Notes: generated by a model from the letters alone, not told the origin. A DNA stretch of 64,000 nucleotides from Metabacillus idriensis (GCF_009674765.1 NZ_WKKF01000005.1:124001-188000), one strand, 5' to 3'; shown: positions 48,030 through 58,656, counted from the first letter of the stretch. A program made the numbers and translations.

Positions 48030-50588
48030 TTATAAACCACACTTCAATTGTGCTCCGCAGCTAGTACAAGTGTTGCAGCCGCCGATGTCTTCAACCGTAC
48101 CTTCCCGGCAGACGGGACATGTATTTCCTACCTCGTTGCCAATCGTTACATTTGTTGATCTTAATGCCTGTATTGTATCAACCAGCACAACTTTTCCTTT
48201 TTCTTTAGCTGGTGCTTCTTCACTCTCAGCGAATGTGTTTTCTTCCGCTTTTAAAGTCAGAACCTGCGTGTCACGGCTGCCGTCAACGTAAACCGTTCCG
48301 CCTTTTGCGCCGCCTTTATATAAACGTTCGTAAACTTTTTGTACTTGATCGACCGTATATCCTCTTGGTGCATTTACAGTTTTGCTGATTGAACTGTCAA
48401 TCCAGCGCTGAATTACACACTGTGCATCTGCATGAGCTTCTGCACTCAATTCCATTGCTGAAATAAACCATTTTGGCAAATTATCAGGATCTGCTTCCGG
48501 ATGCTGATCCAGATATTCCTGAACGATATCCGCTTTAACTTCGATGAACTTTCCTAATCTTCCGCTTCTGTAGTAAGAGAACGAGAAGTAAGGCTCTAGT
48601 CCAGTGGATACTCCAACCATTGTCCCTGTGCTGCCCGTAGGTGCAACAGTCAATAAATGGGAGTTTCGAATGCCGTATTCTTTAATATCATCTAAAAGAT
48701 CAGCAGGCATTTTGCTCATAAAGCCTGTTTTTGTGAATGCATCACGCAAACGATTTGTATCTTCTTCTGTTTCACCAGTGAGGAACGGAAAGCTTCCTTT
48801 TTCTTTTGCAAGCTCAACAGAAGCTTTATAAGCAGTTGTAGCGATCGTTTCAAAGACTTGATCAATCAATTGATTGCCTTCTTCTGAACCGTATTCTGTT
48901 TCACAATAGATCAGCAGATCATGCAAGCCCATAACGCCAAGGCCGACACGGCGTTCGCCTAAAGCCTGCTTCTTATTATCTTCTAAGAAATAAGGTGTTG
49001 CATCGATGACGTTATCCTGCATGCGGACACCGACTTCAACCGTTGTTTTCAGCTTTTCAAAATTGACTGTTTTGCTTTCTTTGTCTGCCATTTCAGCAAG
49101 ATTGACTGCTGCAAGGTTGCAGACAGAATAAGGTGCGAGAGGCTGTTCTCCACATGGATTTGTTGCTACTACCTTTTGTCCATACGCTTTAGCATTCGTC
49201 ATGTCGTTTGCATTGTCGATAAAGAAAATGCCGGGCTCTGCTGAATATGTCGCACAAATATTGATTAAGTTCCAAAGTTCTTTCGCTTTGATTGTGCGGT
49301 ATGTGCGGACTTTGTATCCCAGCTTCTCCCACTCGCGGACATCGCCATGATTGTGCCAGTCTTCGTTATAGGCTTTCATTTGGTCTGTATTATAGCTTTC
49401 CACATCAGGGAAGCGAAGCTCGTAATCTTCATCTTTTTCAACAGCATCCATGAAATCCTTCGTTAACGTAACGGAAATGTTGGCGCCTGTAAGGAATTCA
49501 GAGTTATGAACGCTGTATGTTCCTCCAGTCACAAGCTTTAATTCTGCATCTTTAATGATTTTTTCGTTAAATCCGCCGAAGCCTGGAATTTGCTTGTAGT
49601 TCACAATGCTTTGGTACATAGCTTTTTCATCCTCAGTCAGAGGCTTGAACTTTAATTTTTCCTGTGCGTATTTCTTGATTGTTTCGTCATTCGTATTTTC
49701 TATTAAATAGCGTAAAATACGAGGGTTTTGCATTTTTGAAATGATAAATTCGATAATGTCAGGATGCCAGTCGGCAAGCATGATCATTTGAGCGCCCCTG
49801 CGCGAACCCCCTTGCTCAACTAAATGCGTCAGTTTCGCTATATCATCCAGCCATGAGACAGAACCGGACGATTTGCCGTTCACACCGCGTGCGAGTGTAT
49901 TTCTTGGGCGCAGTGTTGAACCGTTTGTTCCAACGCCGCCGCCTCTGCTCATGATTTCCATTACCTGCTTGCGGTGCTCTGAAATGCCTTCGCGTGAATC
50001 CTGCACAAATGGCATCACGTAACAGTTGAAGTAAGTCACGTCTGTGCCTGCTCCAGCTCCGTATAAAACACGTCCCGCCGGCACAAAGTTCAATCCGACT
50101 AATTCCTGATAGAACTTCTGGAACCATTCATTCCGCTTCTCTTCTGTTTTTTCAACAGATGCAAGCCCTGTTGCATTTCGTTTTGCAATTTGCTCGTAAA
50201 ATACTTCAAGCGGTTTTTCAATGACATCCAAAGAACGATGGATAACTCCCGTTTCAACCTCTTCAGGCTTTTCAAGTGAATGGCGGTACTCTTCTTCAAC
50301 CTGTACACTTGCCATTTTAGTCTGCCAGTCAATCTCTAAAATATAGCCAAGCCCTCTTGCAGGGAATTTTGGATCCTCTTTAATCGTCAGAACGACAAAA
50401 TCCCCTTTTGATAATGTCAGCTTTTCAGTGTCTTTAAACGTGTATCGGTCAAGCATGACTAAACGCGATACCCCTTTGTGTGTCAATTTCATGTCATCAG
50501 TTATTGGGTGAACTTGGGGAAACAATGTAATATCGTGGTTCAGCTTGTCCACATCAAGTTTTAAATTTTCATTTAGTGCTACGGTCAT
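48030..50588 (-). CDS. nrdJ: Adenosylcobalamin-dependent class II ribonucleotide reductase
   Basis: Reduces ribonucleotides to deoxyribonucleotides using adenosylcobalamin to generate the thiyl radical; works with or without oxygen. 852 aa. N-terminal extension (1-160), core barrel with VPAGRVLYGAGAG, RGGGVGTNGSTLRPRN, radical-site NPCGEQPLAPYSVCNLAAVNL and the substrate-phosphate loop TGSTGTMVGVSTGLEPYFSF. The C-terminus is a zinc-ribbon-like cysteine cluster (CPVCREGTVEDIGGCNTCTSCGAQLKC). Not present in B. subtilis 168. The second B12-dependent enzyme here. Paired AT-rich palindromic sites upstream may be NrdR boxes. Confidence 0.96.
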   Translation of the reverse strand: MTVALNENLKLDVDKLNHDITLFPQVHPITDDMKLTHKGVSRLVMLDRYTFKDTEKLTLSKGDFVVLTIKEDPKFPARGLGYILEIDWQTKMASVQVEEEYRHSLEKPEEVETGVIHRSLDVIEKPLEVFYEQIAKRNATGLASVEKTEEKRNEWFQKFYQELVGLNFVPAGRVLYGAGAGTDVTYFNCYVMPFVQDSREGISEHRKQVMEIMSRGGGVGTNGSTLRPRNTLARGVNGKSSGSVSWLDDIAKLTHLVEQGGSRRGAQMIMLADWHPDIIEFIISKMQNPRILRYLIENTNDETIKKYAQEKLKFKPLTEDEKAMYQSIVNYKQIPGFGGFNEKIIKDAELKLVTGGTYSVHNSEFLTGANISVTLTKDFMDAVEKDEDYELRFPDVESYNTDQMKAYNEDWHNHGDVREWEKLGYKVRTYRTIKAKELWNLINICATYSAEPGIFFIDNANDMTNAKAYGQKVVATNPCGEQPLAPYSVCNLAAVNLAEMADKESKTVNFEKLKTTVEVGVRMQDNVIDATPYFLEDNKKQALGERRVGLGVMGLHDLLIYCETEYGSEEGNQLIDQVFETIATTAYKASVELAKEKGSFPFLTGETEEDTNRLRDAFTKTGFMSKMPADLLDDIKEYGIRNSHLLTVAPTGSTGTMVGVSTGLEPYFSFSYYRSGRLGKFIEVKADIVQEYLDQHPEADPDNLPKWFISAMELSAEAHADAQCVIQRWIDSSISKTVNAPRGYTVDQVQKVYERLYKGGAKGGTVYVDGSRDTQVLTLKAEENTFAESEEAPAKEKGKVVLVDTIQALRSTNVTIGNEVGNTCPVCREGTVEDIGGCNTCTSCGAQLKCGL

Positions 50589-50650
50589 TCAAACAACTCC
50601 CCTATCTATCTTTACTTGATTTAATTTATCACACAGCGACCTTTTTATCA

Positions 50651-50689
50651 ATATATAGTATTCTATTTTTGTTCAACAATACTATATAT
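50651..50689. promoter_or_regulatory. Candidate NrdR box pair upstream of nrdJ
   Basis: Perfect 12-bp inverted repeat ATATATAGTATT (50651-50662) and AATACTATATAT (50678-50689), starts 27 bp apart and 62-101 bp before the nrdJ start. Each resembles the NrdR box core (ACAnTATATAGTnT). The rest of this 325-bp gap holds AT-rich sequence and the lipM terminator. Confidence 0.5.
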
Positions 50690-50880
50690 GGATAAACAGG
50701 CAAACCTATTTTATTTTGTCAAATTAATAACTGCACAAATGAAGCAGAAATAATGAGAAAAAAGAAGATAGGAACTCCATAATCACTTTTTTTGATGAAT
50801 TTTGTCGCTTGCAAAATCCGAAGAGATCTCGAAGTTAGAAAAATAAGGAATGGTTTGAAATAATTTGAAAAGCATCACAA

Positions 50881-50915
50881 AAAAATAAACAAAAGCGACT
50901 AAGTTCAAGTCGCTT
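50881..50915 (-). terminator. lipM terminator
   Basis: AAGCGACT / AGTCGCTT stem with a 7-nt loop, overlapping the lipM stop, followed by a T-rich run on the minus strand. Confidence 0.82.
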
Positions 50916-51750
50916 ATCGTTTATAGTTCCACTCATCTGTATCATATTTTTCCATTGCAATCTTCTCTACATATGCATGTTCTTCATCTGTCAGTGTATA
51001 AGGCTCAAGCGAAATATTCAGACCCATCTCAAAGCCCTTTTTAAATGCATGCTTTGCCTCATACAGAGTAACAGGAATTTCACGCAAAGCATTGACAGCA
51101 ACTGCCTTATTTTTAAAATTTTTCTGCATTCGTTCTTTTACCCGCTCACTTGGATACTTAAACAGGTTAAAAAGCATTTCTTCATCTATATCGAGCAAAA
51201 TGGAGCCGTGCTGAAGAATGACTCCTTTTTGGCGCGTTTGAGCGCTCCCTGCTACCTTGCGTCCTTCTACAACAAGTTCATACCAGGATGGTGCGTCAAA
51301 ACATACGGCAGACCGCGGATTCTTAAGCCCCTGTTTCTCTTCCTCCGTTCTCGGAACGGCGAAATATGCATCAAGTCCCAGTTCCCTGAAACCCTGAAGA
51401 ATACCTTCAGATATGACTCTATATGCTTCTGTTACAGTCTTTGGCATTTCAGGATGCTCTTCTGACACGATGACGCTGTAGGTCAGCTCTTTGTCATGAA
51501 GAACTCCCCTGCCTCCTGTCGGCCTGCGCACAAAGCCCAGCCCGTACTCTTTAACGGCATCAAGATCAATTTCTTTTTCGGCTTTCTGAAAATATCCAAC
51601 TGAAAGAGTGGCCGGGTTCCAGCCGTAAAAACGAATGACCGGCGGGATGATCCCCTGACTGTTCCACTCAAGCAGCGCTTCATCTAATGCCATATTATAG
51701 GACGGGGAACAATTCCCTGAATCAATAAATCTCCAAGTTTCTTTTGCCAT
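50914..51750 (-). CDS. lipM: Octanoyltransferase LipM
   Basis: Transfers octanoyl from acyl carrier protein to GcvH, the first step of lipoate synthesis. 278 aa from the second Met ([12 protein letters not shown]). Biotin/lipoate A/B ligase fold with [19 protein letters not shown] (76-94) and catalytic Cys150 ([27 protein letters not shown]), the same position as in B. subtilis LipM. The lipoylated clients BkdB and the glycine cleavage H-protein connect it to two other operons in this window. Confidence 0.95.
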   Translation of the reverse strand: MAKETWRFIDSGNCSPSYNMALDEALLEWNSQGIIPPVIRFYGWNPATLSVGYFQKAEKEIDLDAVKEYGLGFVRRPTGGRGVLHDKELTYSVIVSEEHPEMPKTVTEAYRVISEGILQGFRELGLDAYFAVPRTEEEKQGLKNPRSAVCFDAPSWYELVVEGRKVAGSAQTRQKGVILQHGSILLDIDEEMLFNLFKYPSERVKERMQKNFKNKAVAVNALREIPVTLYEAKHAFKKGFEMGLNISLEPYTLTDEEHAYVEKIAMEKYDTDEWNYKR

Positions 51751-51957
51751 CTTCATACCCCATTTTCCATGATAAGTATGTATTTCATTTTCTGTGCCTT
51801 ACCTAGTCTATCAAAAAGAAGGCATGGTTGAAAATATTTATGTCTTATTCATAGATGACAATTTGATCCTGCTCTTATATAATAGTAATTGTCCAATATT
51901 ATTAAAGTTCATTTGAACTTGTCTTAGAAAAGTTGCTTATAAAGGAGTCGGGTCAGC

Positions 51958-52341
51958 TTGACAACATGGATTTTTTTATTGATTCTATTAGGCGCACTAG
52001 CAGCCTACACGATTTACTCTTATTTTTATCAGCGTAAAATTATGAAAACATTAACGGAAGAAGAATTCCGAGCAGGATACAGAAAAGCTCAGTTAATTGA
52101 TGTCCGTGAACCAAATGAATTTGACGGCGGACATATTCTTGGAGCAAGAAACATTCCTTTATCCCAAATGAGACAAAGACATAAGGAAATCCGCAAAGAT
52201 CAGCCTGTCTACATCTACTGCCAAAACACTGTCAGAAGCGGACGCACAGCTCAAATGCTGAAAAGAAAAGGCTACAATGATCTTTACATGCTTAAAGGCG
52301 GCTTTAAAGGCTGGGGCGGAAAAATTAAAGCAAAGAAATAA
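51958..52341 (+). CDS. yqhL: Rhodanese-like domain protein YqhL, membrane-anchored
   Basis: 127 aa from TTG 51958, preceded by AAAGGAG. One N-terminal membrane helix (WIFLLILLGALAAYTIYSYFY, 4-24), then a rhodanese domain with LIDVREPNEFDGGHILGARNIPL and active-site loop CQNTVRSGR (Cys88). Probably handles persulfide sulfur on the cytoplasmic side. Single gene, divergent from lipM, convergent with gcvPB. Its stop codon lies inside a short repeat derivative. Confidence 0.93.
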   Translation: MTTWIFLLILLGALAAYTIYSYFYQRKIMKTLTEEEFRAGYRKAQLIDVREPNEFDGGHILGARNIPLSQMRQRHKEIRKDQPVYIYCQNTVRSGRTAQMLKRKGYNDLYMLKGGFKGWGGKIKAKK

Positions 52342-52370
52342 GAAAAGCGCAAAATTTTATACTTTCTTAT
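52336..52370. repeat. Short derivative of the dispersed repeat (ends only)
   Basis: AAATAAGAAAAGCGCA followed at once by AAATTTTATACTTTCTTAT. These are the outer left and right ends of the repeat seen in full at 1012-1169, joined across a GCGCA overlap with the core missing. The result is an inverted repeat ATAAGAAAG / CTTTCTTAT. Confidence 0.55.
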
Positions 52371-52383
52371 CTCTTAAGAAGAA

Positions 52384-52413
52384 GTCTGCAGACAGTTCTG
52401 CAGACCCTTTTTT
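52384..52413 (+). terminator. yqhL terminator
   Basis: GTCTGCAGA / TCTGCAGAC stem with a 4-nt loop followed by CCTTTTTTG. Confidence 0.92.
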
Positions 52414-52424
52414 GTCTAATATAG

Positions 52425-52462
52425 AAAAAAGGATCCGCATAAAGAGCGAATCCTTTTTTTTG
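52425..52462 (-). terminator. gcvPB terminator
   Basis: AAAAAAGGAT-CGC / GCG-ATCCTTTTTT hairpin with one mismatch, T-runs on both sides, immediately beyond the gcvPB stop. Confidence 0.85.
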
Positions 52463-52468
52463 CGCCTT

Positions 52469-53929
52469 TTATTGCTTTTGATAACGCAAGATCGGTTTTC
52501 TTGCTGCAGTAGTTTCATCTAAGCGGCTGACAACTGTCGTATGCGGAGCTTCCTGTACGATTTCAGGGTTTTCTTCCGCTTCTTTTGCGATTTGGAGCAT
52601 TGCCTCAATAAATGAATCTAAAGTTTCTTTTGATTCTGTCTCAGTCGGTTCAATCATGATGCACTCTTCAACGTTTAACGGAAAGTAGATTGTTGGAGGA
52701 TGATAGCCGAAATCAAGCAGCCTTTTTGCAATATCAAGCGTACGGACCCCTAATTTTTTCTGGCGCTTGCCTGAGAGAACAAATTCGTGCTTGCAATGTC
52801 TGTCAAACGGCAGATCATAAGCTTCTGAAAGTCTTCTCATCATATAGTTGGCGTTTAGTACTGCATATTCCGTCACCGCTTTTAATCCATCAGGTCCCAT
52901 TGTGCGAATATAAGTATATGCACGGACATTGATGCCGAAGTTTCCGTAGAATGGCTTCACTCTGCCGATGGACTGCGGGCGGTCATAGTCAAACGTATAT
53001 TTATCATTTCTTTTTACTAAAACAGGTTTTGGCAAGTACGGAATCAGATCAGCTTTTACTCCGACCGGACCAGATCCAGGACCGCCTCCTCCGTGAGGAC
53101 CGGTAAATGTTTTATGAAGATTTAAATGAACGACATCGAATCCCATATCGCCGGGGCGGGCCTTGCTTAGTACGGCATTTAAATTTGCACCGTCGTAATA
53201 AAGCTTGCCTCCTGCATCATGAACAATTTTCGCCATTTCCAATATATTTTCTTCAAAAAGACCAAGGGTATTAGGATTCGTCAACATAAGCGCAGCTGTA
53301 TCGTCCCCTACCACACGCTTTAAATCATCAAGATCTACAAGGCCCTGTTCGTTTGATTTAACTGTAATTGTCTCAAATCCTGCTACTGTTGCTGATGCCG
53401 GATTTGTTCCGTGAGCCGAGTCAGGAACAATCACTTTTGTCCGGTTCAGGTCATTGTTCGCTTCATGATAAGCACGGATCATCATCAGGCCGGTCCATTC
53501 ACCATGAGCTCCTGCTGCGGGCTGAAGTGTAACTTCATCCATTCCGGTAATTTCAATGAGATGTTCCTGTAAATCATACATTAGCTCAAGGGCACCCTGA
53601 ACTGTACTTTCATCCTGCAATGGATGAATATGAGCCAATCCTGCCATACGTGCAACATTTTCATTAATTTTCGGATTGTACTTCATCGTACAGGATCCAA
53701 GCGGATAAAACCCTGAATCAACTCCATGGTTTCTCTTGGAGAGAGCTGTATAATGTCTCATAATATCAAGTTCAGATACTTCCGGCAGTTCAGGTTCATC
53801 TGTACGCAAATATTCACTTGGAATCAATTCATCTGCTGCCATTTCAGGGATATCCAATGAAGGCAAACTGTAGCCTGTTCGTCCTGGTTTTGTCAGTTCA
53901 AATATTAATGGCTGATCCTGCTTATTCAT
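52469..53929 (-). CDS. gcvPB: Glycine dehydrogenase (decarboxylating) subunit 2, P-protein beta
   Basis: PLP-carrying half of the split P-protein of the glycine cleavage system. About 486 aa from ATG 53929 ([23 protein letters not shown]), with GGGGGA upstream. PLP lysine in [25 protein letters not shown]. Overlaps gcvPA by 8 bp. Works with GcvPA, GcvT, lipoylated GcvH (not in this window) and an E3. Confidence 0.95.
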   Translation of the reverse strand: MNKQDQPLIFELTKPGRTGYSLPSLDIPEMAADELIPSEYLRTDEPELPEVSELDIMRHYTALSKRNHGVDSGFYPLGSCTMKYNPKINENVARMAGLAHIHPLQDESTVQGALELMYDLQEHLIEITGMDEVTLQPAAGAHGEWTGLMMIRAYHEANNDLNRTKVIVPDSAHGTNPASATVAGFETITVKSNEQGLVDLDDLKRVVGDDTAALMLTNPNTLGLFEENILEMAKIVHDAGGKLYYDGANLNAVLSKARPGDMGFDVVHLNLHKTFTGPHGGGGPGSGPVGVKADLIPYLPKPVLVKRNDKYTFDYDRPQSIGRVKPFYGNFGINVRAYTYIRTMGPDGLKAVTEYAVLNANYMMRRLSEAYDLPFDRHCKHEFVLSGKRQKKLGVRTLDIAKRLLDFGYHPPTIYFPLNVEECIMIEPTETESKETLDSFIEAMLQIAKEAEENPEIVQEAPHTTVVSRLDETTAARKPILRYQKQ

Positions 53930-55268
53930 GTCCATCCCCCAATTCCTTAACAAATAAGTCAATTTCTTCTTTTGTGCGCAATTCAGTTACCGCAACAAGC
54001 ATGTGGTTTTCAAGCTCCGGGTATACAGTGCCCAAATCGAAACCGCCAATGATGTTCTTTTGAATAAGTTTTGCATTTATCTCTTTAATCGGTTTGTTTA
54101 ATTTAATGACAAATTCGTTAAAAACAGCCCCTTCGAATGGAACGTCAATCCCGCTTGCAGCAAATGCTTTTTTAGCGTAATTTGCTTTTTGAATATTTTG
54201 CAAAGCCATCTCTTTTACACCTTTTTTTCCCAATGCAGTCATGGCAACCGAGGCTGCCAAAGCGTTTAAAGCCTGATTTGAACATATATTAGAAGTCGCT
54301 TTGTCACGTCTAATGTGCTGTTCACGTGCCTGCAGGGTTAACACAAACCCGCGTCTGCCCTGTTCATCTGTCGTTTGTCCCACCAATCGTCCCGGCACTT
54401 TGCGGAGCAATTTCTGAGTTACAGCAAAATAACCGCAGTGTGGACCGCCAAAAGCAGTAGGAATACCGAATGGCTGAGCATCGCCTGCCACAATATCAGC
54501 TCCAAATTTCCCAGGAGGTGTTAAAGCTCCCAGCGCAAGCGGATTAGAAGACACGATAAACATGCTCTTTCCTGTGTGAGCAATAGGTTCAATGTCTTTA
54601 AGCGGCTCGACTTGCCCGAAGAAGTTTGGATATTGCACAACGACAGCCGCAACATCGTCTGACATTTCCGCTTTTAAAGCTTCAAGGTCGGTTACACCAT
54701 TTTTCACAGGCACTTCTACTACTTCAATGTACTGTCCTTTTGCATATGTTTTCAGAACATCTCTGCTTTCCGGATGAACAGCTTTTGAAACGATGACTTT
54801 TTTCTTTTTTGTCTGGCCGGCAGCAAGCATGGCAGCTTCAGCCAGAGAAGTACCTCCGTCGTACATGGATGAGTTTGCAACATCCATTCCAGTAAGCTCA
54901 GCGATCATCGTTTGAAATTCAAAGATGGCCTGAAGCTCGCCTTGTGATATTTCCGGCTGATACGGAGTGTAGGCTGTATAAAACTCTGACCTTGAAATAA
55001 CATGATCTACGATGATTGGCATGTAATGATCATATACACCTGCACCAAGGAAAGAAGCATTGCTTCTTAAATCCTTGTTTTTAGAAGCAAGCTCACTCAG
55101 CTCACCTACAAGTTCCGTTTCAGACTTTGCTTGTTTGATCTTGTATTCCCCCTGAAAACGCACACTCTCGGGAATATCTGAGAAAAGCTCATCTATAGAA
55201 GATACTCCGACAGCATCAAGCATTTCCTGCTGATCTTGTTCTGTCATCGGCAAATAACGATGTTTCAT
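53922..55268 (-). CDS. gcvPA: Glycine dehydrogenase (decarboxylating) subunit 1, P-protein alpha
   Basis: First half of the split P-protein. 448 aa. Begins [33 protein letters not shown]. Contains [41 protein letters not shown] and the conserved [26 protein letters not shown] segment. 25 bp behind gcvT, in the operon controlled by the glycine riboswitch. Confidence 0.95.
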   Translation of the reverse strand: MKHRYLPMTEQDQQEMLDAVGVSSIDELFSDIPESVRFQGEYKIKQAKSETELVGELSELASKNKDLRSNASFLGAGVYDHYMPIIVDHVISRSEFYTAYTPYQPEISQGELQAIFEFQTMIAELTGMDVANSSMYDGGTSLAEAAMLAAGQTKKKKVIVSKAVHPESRDVLKTYAKGQYIEVVEVPVKNGVTDLEALKAEMSDDVAAVVVQYPNFFGQVEPLKDIEPIAHTGKSMFIVSSNPLALGALTPPGKFGADIVAGDAQPFGIPTAFGGPHCGYFAVTQKLLRKVPGRLVGQTTDEQGRRGFVLTLQAREQHIRRDKATSNICSNQALNALAASVAMTALGKKGVKEMALQNIQKANYAKKAFAASGIDVPFEGAVFNEFVIKLNKPIKEINAKLIQKNIIGGFDLGTVYPELENHMLVAVTELRTKEEIDLFVKELGDGHE

Positions 55269-55293
55269 GGATGTGTTCCCCTTTCAAACTAGT

Positions 55294-56397
55294 TCATTTT
55301 TTTGGTCGTTTATAAAAAGGTGTTGAAACTACAACTGCTTTTAAGCGTTTCTTGCGCACTTGAACACTCACTTCAGAGCCTGGTTCTGCAAATTCCTTTT
55401 TCAGCAGAGCCCAGCCAATATTTTTCTTTAATGTAGGAGATTGTGTGCCAGTTGTTACCTCGCCGATTTGTTCTTCTCCATGAAATACTTCATAACCATG
55501 CCTTGGAATTCCCTTGTCAATCATCTCTAAACCGACAAGCTTTCTTGCCGTGCCATTCTCTTTTTGTTCTTTTAATATATCTTTCCCGATGAAGTCTGCC
55601 TCTTTATTCGGTTTTACGGCAAAGCCAATCCCTGCCTCAATCGGAGTAATGTCCTTAGTAAGCTCCTGGCCATACAAAGGAAGATTTGCTTCAAAGCGCA
55701 GTGTATCGCGTGCCCCTAAACCGCAAGGAAGAATTCCTTCATTTTTGCCTGCATCTAAAATCGCATTCCACAGGGAAGGCGCTTCTGAAGAAGGGCAATA
55801 GATTTCAAAGCCGTCTTCGCCTGTATAACCCGTTCTGGAAACAAGTGCTTTTACATCATTTATGACAACATTATCTTTGAATTTAAAAAACTTGATTTCA
55901 CTTAAATCTGTTTCTGTTAATTGTTGAAGAATTGATTCAGCTTTAGGACCCTGAATGGCCAGCTGGGCAATATCAGATGAAATATTATGCAGCTGTGCAT
56001 CTCCGAATATGTGCGAGCCCAGCCAATCATAATCTTTTTCAATATTGGAAGCATTTACTACTAATAAATAATGAGAGTCTGATTTTTTATAAATTAATAA
56101 ATCGTCCACAGTTCCGCCATCTTCATAGCACATAGCCGTGTACTGCGCTCCGCCGTCTTTCAGCAGGGAGACATCATTTGTCATCGTTTTTTGTAGAAAA
56201 GCGAGACTGTCCGTGCCTGTCACTTCAATTTCACCCATATGCGAAACATCGAATAATCCTGCCATCCCCCGAACTGCTTCGTGCTCCTCTTTAATAGAAG
56301 AAAATTGAACGGGAAGATCCCATCCTCCAAAATCAATGGTCTTTGCTCCGTGCTCTTTATAAACATCAAATAATGGTGTTCGCTTTAAATCCGCCAT
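55294..56397 (-). CDS. gcvT: Aminomethyltransferase, T-protein of the glycine cleavage system
   Basis: Releases ammonia and passes the methylene group to tetrahydrofolate. 367 aa from ATG 56397 ([25 protein letters not shown]), 10 bases after GGGGAGG; a TTG at 56403 is closer to the ribosome site and is an alternative. Folate-binding features: [55 protein letters not shown]. First gene after the tandem glycine riboswitch. Confidence 0.95.
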   Translation of the reverse strand: MADLKRTPLFDVYKEHGAKTIDFGGWDLPVQFSSIKEEHEAVRGMAGLFDVSHMGEIEVTGTDSLAFLQKTMTNDVSLLKDGGAQYTAMCYEDGGTVDDLLIYKKSDSHYLLVVNASNIEKDYDWLGSHIFGDAQLHNISSDIAQLAIQGPKAESILQQLTETDLSEIKFFKFKDNVVINDVKALVSRTGYTGEDGFEIYCPSSEAPSLWNAILDAGKNEGILPCGLGARDTLRFEANLPLYGQELTKDITPIEAGIGFAVKPNKEADFIGKDILKEQKENGTARKLVGLEMIDKGIPRHGYEVFHGEEQIGEVTTGTQSPTLKKNIGWALLKKEFAEPGSEVSVQVRKKRLKAVVVSTPFYKRPKK

Positions 56398-56423
56398 AAT
56401 CAAATCGCCTCCCCAAAAAGTAT

Positions 56424-56470
56424 AAAAAAGGACAGAGACCTCCCTTTATGTAAAAAGGAAGTCTCTGTCC
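56424..56470 (-). terminator. Riboswitch-controlled terminator in the gcvT leader
   Basis: GGACAGAGAC / GTCTCTGTCC stem with an inner loop and following T-run on the minus strand, between the glycine aptamers and gcvT. Its 5' arm (GGGACAGAG in RNA sense) directly follows the second aptamer, allowing mutually exclusive folding. Confidence 0.9.
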
Positions 56471-56657
56471 CTGCACCTGAAAGTTTACCTTGCCAATATA
56501 TGCAAAGCTTTCCCCTTTGGTGGTTTGCTGCTTTCACAAACTCTCTCCAGAGTTGCGTCAAACAAGAGTTCTTTTGCCTGAGAGATTCACAGATGTTTGC
56601 TCCTTCGGCGCTGCGTTTGCGGCATACATCCAATGAAGCCGCCGGCAGTCTCTCCCC
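56471..56657 (-). promoter_or_regulatory. Tandem glycine riboswitch
   Basis: Two adjacent glycine aptamers on the minus strand. Aptamer I (about 56568-56657) has GGGGAGAGACTG, GCCGAAGGAGCAAAC and CTCTCAGGCAAAAGAAC. Aptamer II (about 56471-56560) has CTGGAGAGAG, CACCAAAGGGGAAAGC and AAGGTAAACTTTCAGG. A terminator follows. Glycine binding is expected to prevent termination and switch on gcvT-gcvPA-gcvPB. Confidence 0.95.
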
Positions 56658-56973
56658 TTGTTCTCATTCGCTCATATTTTCTTTAAAACTGGTCATACTA
56701 AGAGATAACATTCTTTGACATTTTGACATTTTTGACAAAAGAAGCATGCTGACTGAAAAGTAAGTATGTTAGCAACTTTCTTACTTAATTAACATCCTAC
56801 CATTATGAACAATATTCATCAATCTATTTTTACACAAATATTAAACATATATTTTAGTTTAATGTTCGTGTTTAACCTGTTTTATTTGTATTTTATCATA
56901 ATAAACTACGAATTCACACTTTAAAGTGAACGATTCAATATAACATTACCTTTTCTTGAAAGGGCTGTCATTA

Positions 56974-58656
56974 ATGAATGTAAAAATCAACTTTGATTCC
57001 TCCTGGCAGGATACTTTTTTTAAGAAACTTGAAGATGATGGCCCATGGGCAAGCTGGGAAAATTACAAACTCGCCTGTGAAGTGCAAAAACATTTAATTG
57101 TTCCTTCATTTGAAGGCTTGCAGGCACCAAATCATCTGACCGATTTCACACCGCTTCCGCACCAATTAGAGGTTGCAAGACAAGTAGTAGAGCATATGAA
57201 CGGCAAAGCGATACTGGCAGATGAGGTAGGGCTTGGAAAAACGATTGAAGCTGGACTGATTGTAAAAGAATATATGATCCGCGGACTGGCCAATAAAATC
57301 TTAATTCTTGTGCCGGCCTCCCTTGTTTCACAATGGGCAAGAGAACTGCATGAAAAATTCTATATTCCAGCTGTTGAGCAGAAAAAGAGCTATGTATGGG
57401 AAGCATGTGATGTGGTTGTTTCTTCTATTGATACAGCAAAACGAAGTCCTCACAGGGAAATTGTCCTTGCCCAGCAATATGATTTAGTCATTATAGATGA
57501 GGCTCATAAACTCAAAAATAATAAAACAAAAAACTATGAATTTGTTCAGAGCCTGAAAAAGAAATACTGCCTGCTTCTGACAGCAACTCCAATCCAAAAC
57601 CGTGTAGAAGAGATTTTCAACCTTGTCTCTCTTCTCAAACCAGGTCATCTTGGAAACGAAGCTTATTTTTCAGAAGTTTTCTCAGCAAAAAATCGCTCAC
57701 TCGAACATCATGAGCATCTGCAGGAGCTTGTCAACAAGGTAATGATTAGAAACCGCCGCGGCGATACCGGAATTGACTGGCCTAAACGCCATGTTGAAAC
57801 GGTTCCAATTGAACTCTCTCCAACTGAACGGAATTTGTACACAGCCATTTCAAGGCTGAAATCGTTTGGAACGGCTGCTGCAAGCATGTTTTCCATCATG
57901 ACCCTTCAAAGAGAAGCTTGCTCAAGCAGAGAAGCAGTTTATATGACGCTGAAAAAAATGATCGAGCGGCCAGAAGGTGAAGCCTCCCCGCTTCCTGAAC
58001 CTATTATCAGGGAATTGATGCAGTGCATTGATGAGGTGGACGGAAACTCTAAAGCACAAAAAACAGTGGAGCTTATTAAAAGAATTGATGATAAAGTGAT
58101 CATTTTTACTGAATACCGTGCCACTCAATTTTACCTGCAGTGGTTTTTGCAGCAGCACGGCATTACTTCTGTGCCTTTCCGGGGAGGATTTAAGCGGGGC
58201 AAAAAAGATTGGATGAAAGATTTATTTAAAAACCGCGTGCAAGTCCTGATTGCAACAGAAGCCGGGGGCGAAGGCATAAATCTTCAATTTTGCAATCACA
58301 TCATCAATTATGACCTGCCCTGGAATCCCATGCGGCTTGAACAAAGAATTGGCCGGATTCATCGCCTCGGTCAGGAAAAGGACGTTTACATCTATAACAT
58401 GGCTACAAAAAACACGGTCGAAGAGCATATATTAAAACTGCTTTATGAAAAAATTAATCTCTTCGAAAAAGTCATCGGTGAGCTTGATGAAATCTTAACA
58501 AAACTGGATATTTCCAATTTTGAAGATCATTTGCAGGACATTCTCTTTCAATCAAAAAGCGAGGGCGAAATGAAAATCAAAATGGAAAATTTAACATCCA
58601 TCCTTCATTTTGCAGAACAGGAACAATCAGAACAAAAAGCTGCAAATGGAAAATAA
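56974..58656 (+). CDS. yqhH: SNF2/DEAD-like helicase YqhH
   Basis: 560 aa from ATG 56974 (MNVKINFDSSWQDTFFKKL), GAAAGGG nine bases upstream. Superfamily 2 ATPase of the SNF2/RapA type: Walker A ADEVGLGKTIEAG (about 85-97), DEAH box IIDEAHKLKNN, motif III LLTATPIQNR, C-terminal helicase domain with EAGGEGINLQFCNHIINYDLPWNP and RIGRIHRLGQ. Divergent from gcvT and followed at 24 bp by yqhG. Role in B. subtilis unknown; remodelling of nucleic acid-protein complexes is a family expectation. Confidence 0.94.
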   Translation: MNVKINFDSSWQDTFFKKLEDDGPWASWENYKLACEVQKHLIVPSFEGLQAPNHLTDFTPLPHQLEVARQVVEHMNGKAILADEVGLGKTIEAGLIVKEYMIRGLANKILILVPASLVSQWARELHEKFYIPAVEQKKSYVWEACDVVVSSIDTAKRSPHREIVLAQQYDLVIIDEAHKLKNNKTKNYEFVQSLKKKYCLLLTATPIQNRVEEIFNLVSLLKPGHLGNEAYFSEVFSAKNRSLEHHEHLQELVNKVMIRNRRGDTGIDWPKRHVETVPIELSPTERNLYTAISRLKSFGTAAASMFSIMTLQREACSSREAVYMTLKKMIERPEGEASPLPEPIIRELMQCIDEVDGNSKAQKTVELIKRIDDKVIIFTEYRATQFYLQWFLQQHGITSVPFRGGFKRGKKDWMKDLFKNRVQVLIATEAGGEGINLQFCNHIINYDLPWNPMRLEQRIGRIHRLGQEKDVYIYNMATKNTVEEHILKLLYEKINLFEKVIGELDEILTKLDISNFEDHLQDILFQSKSEGEMKIKMENLTSILHFAEQEQSEQKAANGK

